Shown here in pieces: positions 6,354 through 7,360 of a stretch of 7,360 bases of DNA. The translations under genes were made by a program, and so were the position numbers. Location of the stretch: contig NVWR01000003.1 of NCBI GenBank assembly GCA_002746275.1, positions 166,665 through 174,024 of the forward strand, written 5' to 3'. This DNA is from Rhodobiaceae bacterium. GTDB taxonomy: Bacteria > Pseudomonadota > Alphaproteobacteria > Parvibaculales > Parvibaculaceae. Numbering within the stretch: the stretch's first letter is position 1; each line of letters opens with the position of its first letter. The notes below the pieces were generated by a model. The model was given only the letters and a program-made list of their open reading frames with translations. It did no database searches and had not been told where the DNA came from.

Positions 6354-6746
6354 TTATTCGCCGACGGAAAAATCTCGACGCGCGGTCGCAATGGTGATGG
6401 TAAAGCCCGCAACAACATCCAACAGCGTAAACATGGTGATCATGAAGAAGGTGGATGTCCCAAACTCAGGCAGCACCATGAATTCCACAAGGGCTGCGAT
6501 GAAGACGACAAGCGACAAACCGTGATTAACAACGGTCGAACCGCTGGTCCGGGTGGCCGTGACCATCTCAAGAAACAGCAAAATGAGCGCAAGCACCAAA
6601 AGACCGTCAGCGACGGTTACAGTCCAGGTTGCCCCGGATACCAGCTGCGCTTCAAACAAAGACGTATCCATCGTTGGGCCGGTGACCAGCGCCATGACGT
6701 TATAGGTAATGACGATGATCGCCATGAGAGGCAAACTTCCAAGCAT
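6354..6746 (-). CDS. Small conserved-looking integral membrane protein, function unknown
   Basis: This 130-residue protein is mostly hydrophobic, with four likely membrane helices at about 5-23, 43-62, 75-92 and 98-121. Short polar loops carry few charges: an acidic Asp/Glu pair at D27/E32, a MVTATRTSGS turn after helix 2, and a short basic/acidic tail (TARRDFSVGE). A buried Asp (D47), Glu60, Glu88 and Asp110 lie within or at the edges of helices, which is unusual for a simple structural protein and could mean ion or ligand contact. I do not recognise the family and assign no function. AAGGGGA sits ~7 bases before the ATG, which supports the start. Downstream is the 6303-6330 terminator; upstream is a 167-base gap and then the rpmF terminator, so it is most likely its own transcription unit. 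Confidence 0.8.
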   Translation of the reverse strand: MLGSLPLMAIIVITYNVMALVTGPTMDTSLFEAQLVSGATWTVTVADGLLVLALILLFLEMVTATRTSGSTVVNHGLSLVVFIAALVEFMVLPEFGTSTFFMITMFTLLDVVAGFTITIATARRDFSVGE

Positions 6747-6913
6747 GATTTCCCCTTTACTCTCAGGTTGGGACGGGTGAATTGGCCTCCGCCGCGTAAG
6801 GCTAGCATAGCCAAGCTAGACGCTCAGCATGGCACGACAAAACCCCAATTATGCGTCCAAATTACGACGGTCGCGCCTTTGAGGGCTAACAGTCAGGTCA
6901 ACGCGGATCTGAA
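6747..6913 (-). promoter_or_regulatory. Intergenic region expected to hold the promoter of the membrane-protein gene
   Basis: This 167-base gap is isolated from rpmF by a strong terminator, so the promoter of the 6746-6354 gene must lie here. I find no -35/-10 pair that I trust: a TATGCT on the minus strand lacks a good -35 at 16-18 bases. A short inverted repeat GGCTA-GCA-TAGCC occurs near 6803-6815. No gene is supported in this stretch. Confidence 0.35.
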
Positions 6914-6954
6914 AAATGCAAAAAGCGCCAGAAATCCGGCGCTTTTTGGCATTT
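6914..6954 (-). terminator. Strong intrinsic terminator downstream of rpmF
   Basis: AAAAAGCGCC (6920-6929) pairs perfectly with GGCGCTTTTT (6938-6947) around an 8-base loop. Outer AAATGC (6914-6919) and GCATTT (6949-6954) extend the stem with a single bulged G at 6948. It lies about 20 bases past the rpmF stop on the minus strand and has A- and T-tracts on both sides of a GC core, so it could stop transcription from either direction. Confidence 0.92.
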
Positions 6955-6974
6955 CCAACACAACGTGCGGAAAA

Positions 6975-7160
6975 TCAGATATCGCTTTTTGGCGCAAGAA
7001 CCTGGCGACCACGATACATACCGCTTTTCAGATCGATATGGTGAGGGCGGTGAAGCTCCCCTGAATCTGGGTTTTCGACATATGTTGGCCGCTTCAGCGC
7101 ATCTGCCGACCGCCGCATGCCGCGCTTGGAGCCGCTGATTTTACTTTTTGGAACAGCCAT
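6975..7160 (-). CDS. rpmF: 50S ribosomal protein L32
   Basis: This 61-residue basic protein starts [18 protein letters not shown] and ends with the [19 protein letters not shown] block typical of alphaproteobacterial L32, part of the large ribosomal subunit. An in-frame ATG eight codons further up (7184) would add MLMVGETD. The MAVPK start is universal in the family and has AGGCGAG about 8 bases before it, so 7160 is chosen. There are no cysteines, so this is the zinc-free form rather than the CxxC zinc-binding form. The leader contains a perfect 10-bp inverted repeat, and the gene ends in a strong terminator. It appears monocistronic within the window. Confidence 0.97.
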   Translation of the reverse strand: MAVPKSKISGSKRGMRRSADALKRPTYVENPDSGELHRPHHIDLKSGMYRGRQVLAPKSDI

Positions 7161-7183
7161 GTCTGTCTCGCCTACCATCAACA

Positions 7184-7210
7184 CTGATTTAAAAAATGCT
7201 TTTAAATCAG
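7184..7210. promoter_or_regulatory. Perfect AT-rich inverted repeat in the rpmF leader
   Basis: CTGATTTAAA (7184-7193) and TTTAAATCAG (7201-7210) form a perfect 10-bp dyad around a 7-base spacer. It lies 24 bases upstream of the rpmF ATG and downstream of the candidate promoter, so it would be transcribed as a leader hairpin. It could be an RNA control element, an operator for a dimeric regulator, or a weak plus-strand terminator. It is clearly more AT-rich than its surroundings. TTAA also recurs at 7189, 7202 and 7215, exactly 13 bases apart. Confidence 0.6.
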
Positions 7211-7221
7211 AGGGTTAAATA

Positions 7222-7252
7222 AATATAAGAGCCCAGTTAGAGCCCCTGTCTC
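7222..7252 (-). promoter_or_regulatory. Candidate rpmF promoter
   Basis: Read on the minus strand, GAGACA (7252-7247) is followed by CTTATATT, whose TATA-like hexamer lies at about 7229-7222 with 17-19 bases between the boxes depending on the register chosen. The -35 matches consensus only in its last four bases. The position, upstream of the leader dyad and the rpmF start, is what makes it credible. Confidence 0.35.
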
Positions 7253-7272
7253 GAATTCTGTGAGGCGTTATA

Positions 7273-7360
7273 CTACCTAGCAGCCGCGCCGTCCAGAGAG
7301 AGCCTGGCCGAAACCCGCCATACCCTTAAAAAAGCCCTGAATGGCAGCTCAATCGGCCTA
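7273..7360. other. Unresolved window-edge segment, possibly the end or start of another gene
   Basis: On the minus strand a frame is open from the edge to a TAG at 7275-7273 (28 residues, ending LSLDGAAAR). It uses AGG five times, which is unlike the other genes here. On the plus strand, EALYYLAAAPSRESLAETRH and onward has more typical codon use but no ATG, GTG or TTG start within the window. Neither is supported as a gene. I recognise no RNA gene here. Confidence 0.2.

Noticed and set aside
6342..7064. Plus-strand open frame of 240 codons across the membrane protein, its upstream gap and rpmF
   Set aside because: It runs through a strong terminator hairpin and antisense to rpmF, and its composition (Lys/His/Arg/Asn-rich) is not protein-like.
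7161..7184. Upstream ATG adding eight residues to L32
   Set aside because: L32 proteins begin MAVPK, and the ribosome site AGGCGAG fits the ATG at 7160.
7189..7218. CtrA-type TTAA-N7-TTAA cell-cycle box upstream of rpmF
   Set aside because: The spacing between successive TTAA motifs is nine bases, not seven, so it does not fit the known box.

Overview
The window is typical alphaproteobacterial chromosome. The evidence is the cysteine-free L32 protein with its [19 protein letters not shown] tail, GC-rich third codon positions, tight operons with ATGA overlaps, and the overall protein style (crotonase, YeiH-type transporter, cryptic XRE-like protein). A Hyphomicrobiales or Parvibaculales-like host is a guess; the sequence does not settle the order or genus. 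I see no insertion sequence, phage gene, CRISPR array or RNA gene.

Layout. On the minus strand, positions 2383 down to 1 hold a probable three-gene unit: a YeiH-family membrane transporter, a crotonase-fold enoyl-CoA hydratase/isomerase whose last residues are shifted out of frame by one base, and the 5' part of a small helix-turn-helix protein cut by the window edge. A 152-base intergenic region separates this from a plus-strand exported or membrane-anchored alpha/beta hydrolase (2536-3246). That hydrolase has its nucleophile serine but lacks the C-terminal part that normally carries the catalytic acid and histidine.

Positions 3305-6302 hold the core of the window: a complete pabB-pabA-pabC operon on the plus strand. 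Each junction is a 4-base ATGA overlap, implying translational coupling. PabB and PabA convert chorismate and glutamine to 4-amino-4-deoxychorismate, and PabC is the PLP lyase that releases pyruvate to give p-aminobenzoate for folate. PabC is unusual in having Cys where fold-type IV enzymes normally have a conserved Glu near the PLP ring.

After a hairpin terminator shared by converging genes (6303-6330) come two minus-strand genes: a small four-helix membrane protein of unknown function and rpmF (ribosomal protein L32). rpmF has a strong hairpin terminator downstream and a perfect 10-bp AT-rich inverted repeat in its 5' leader. The last ~90 bases are unresolved. No previously undescribed system is evident. 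The most useful second looks are the crotonase frameshift, the truncated hydrolase, the PabC Glu-to-Cys change and the rpmF leader hairpin.
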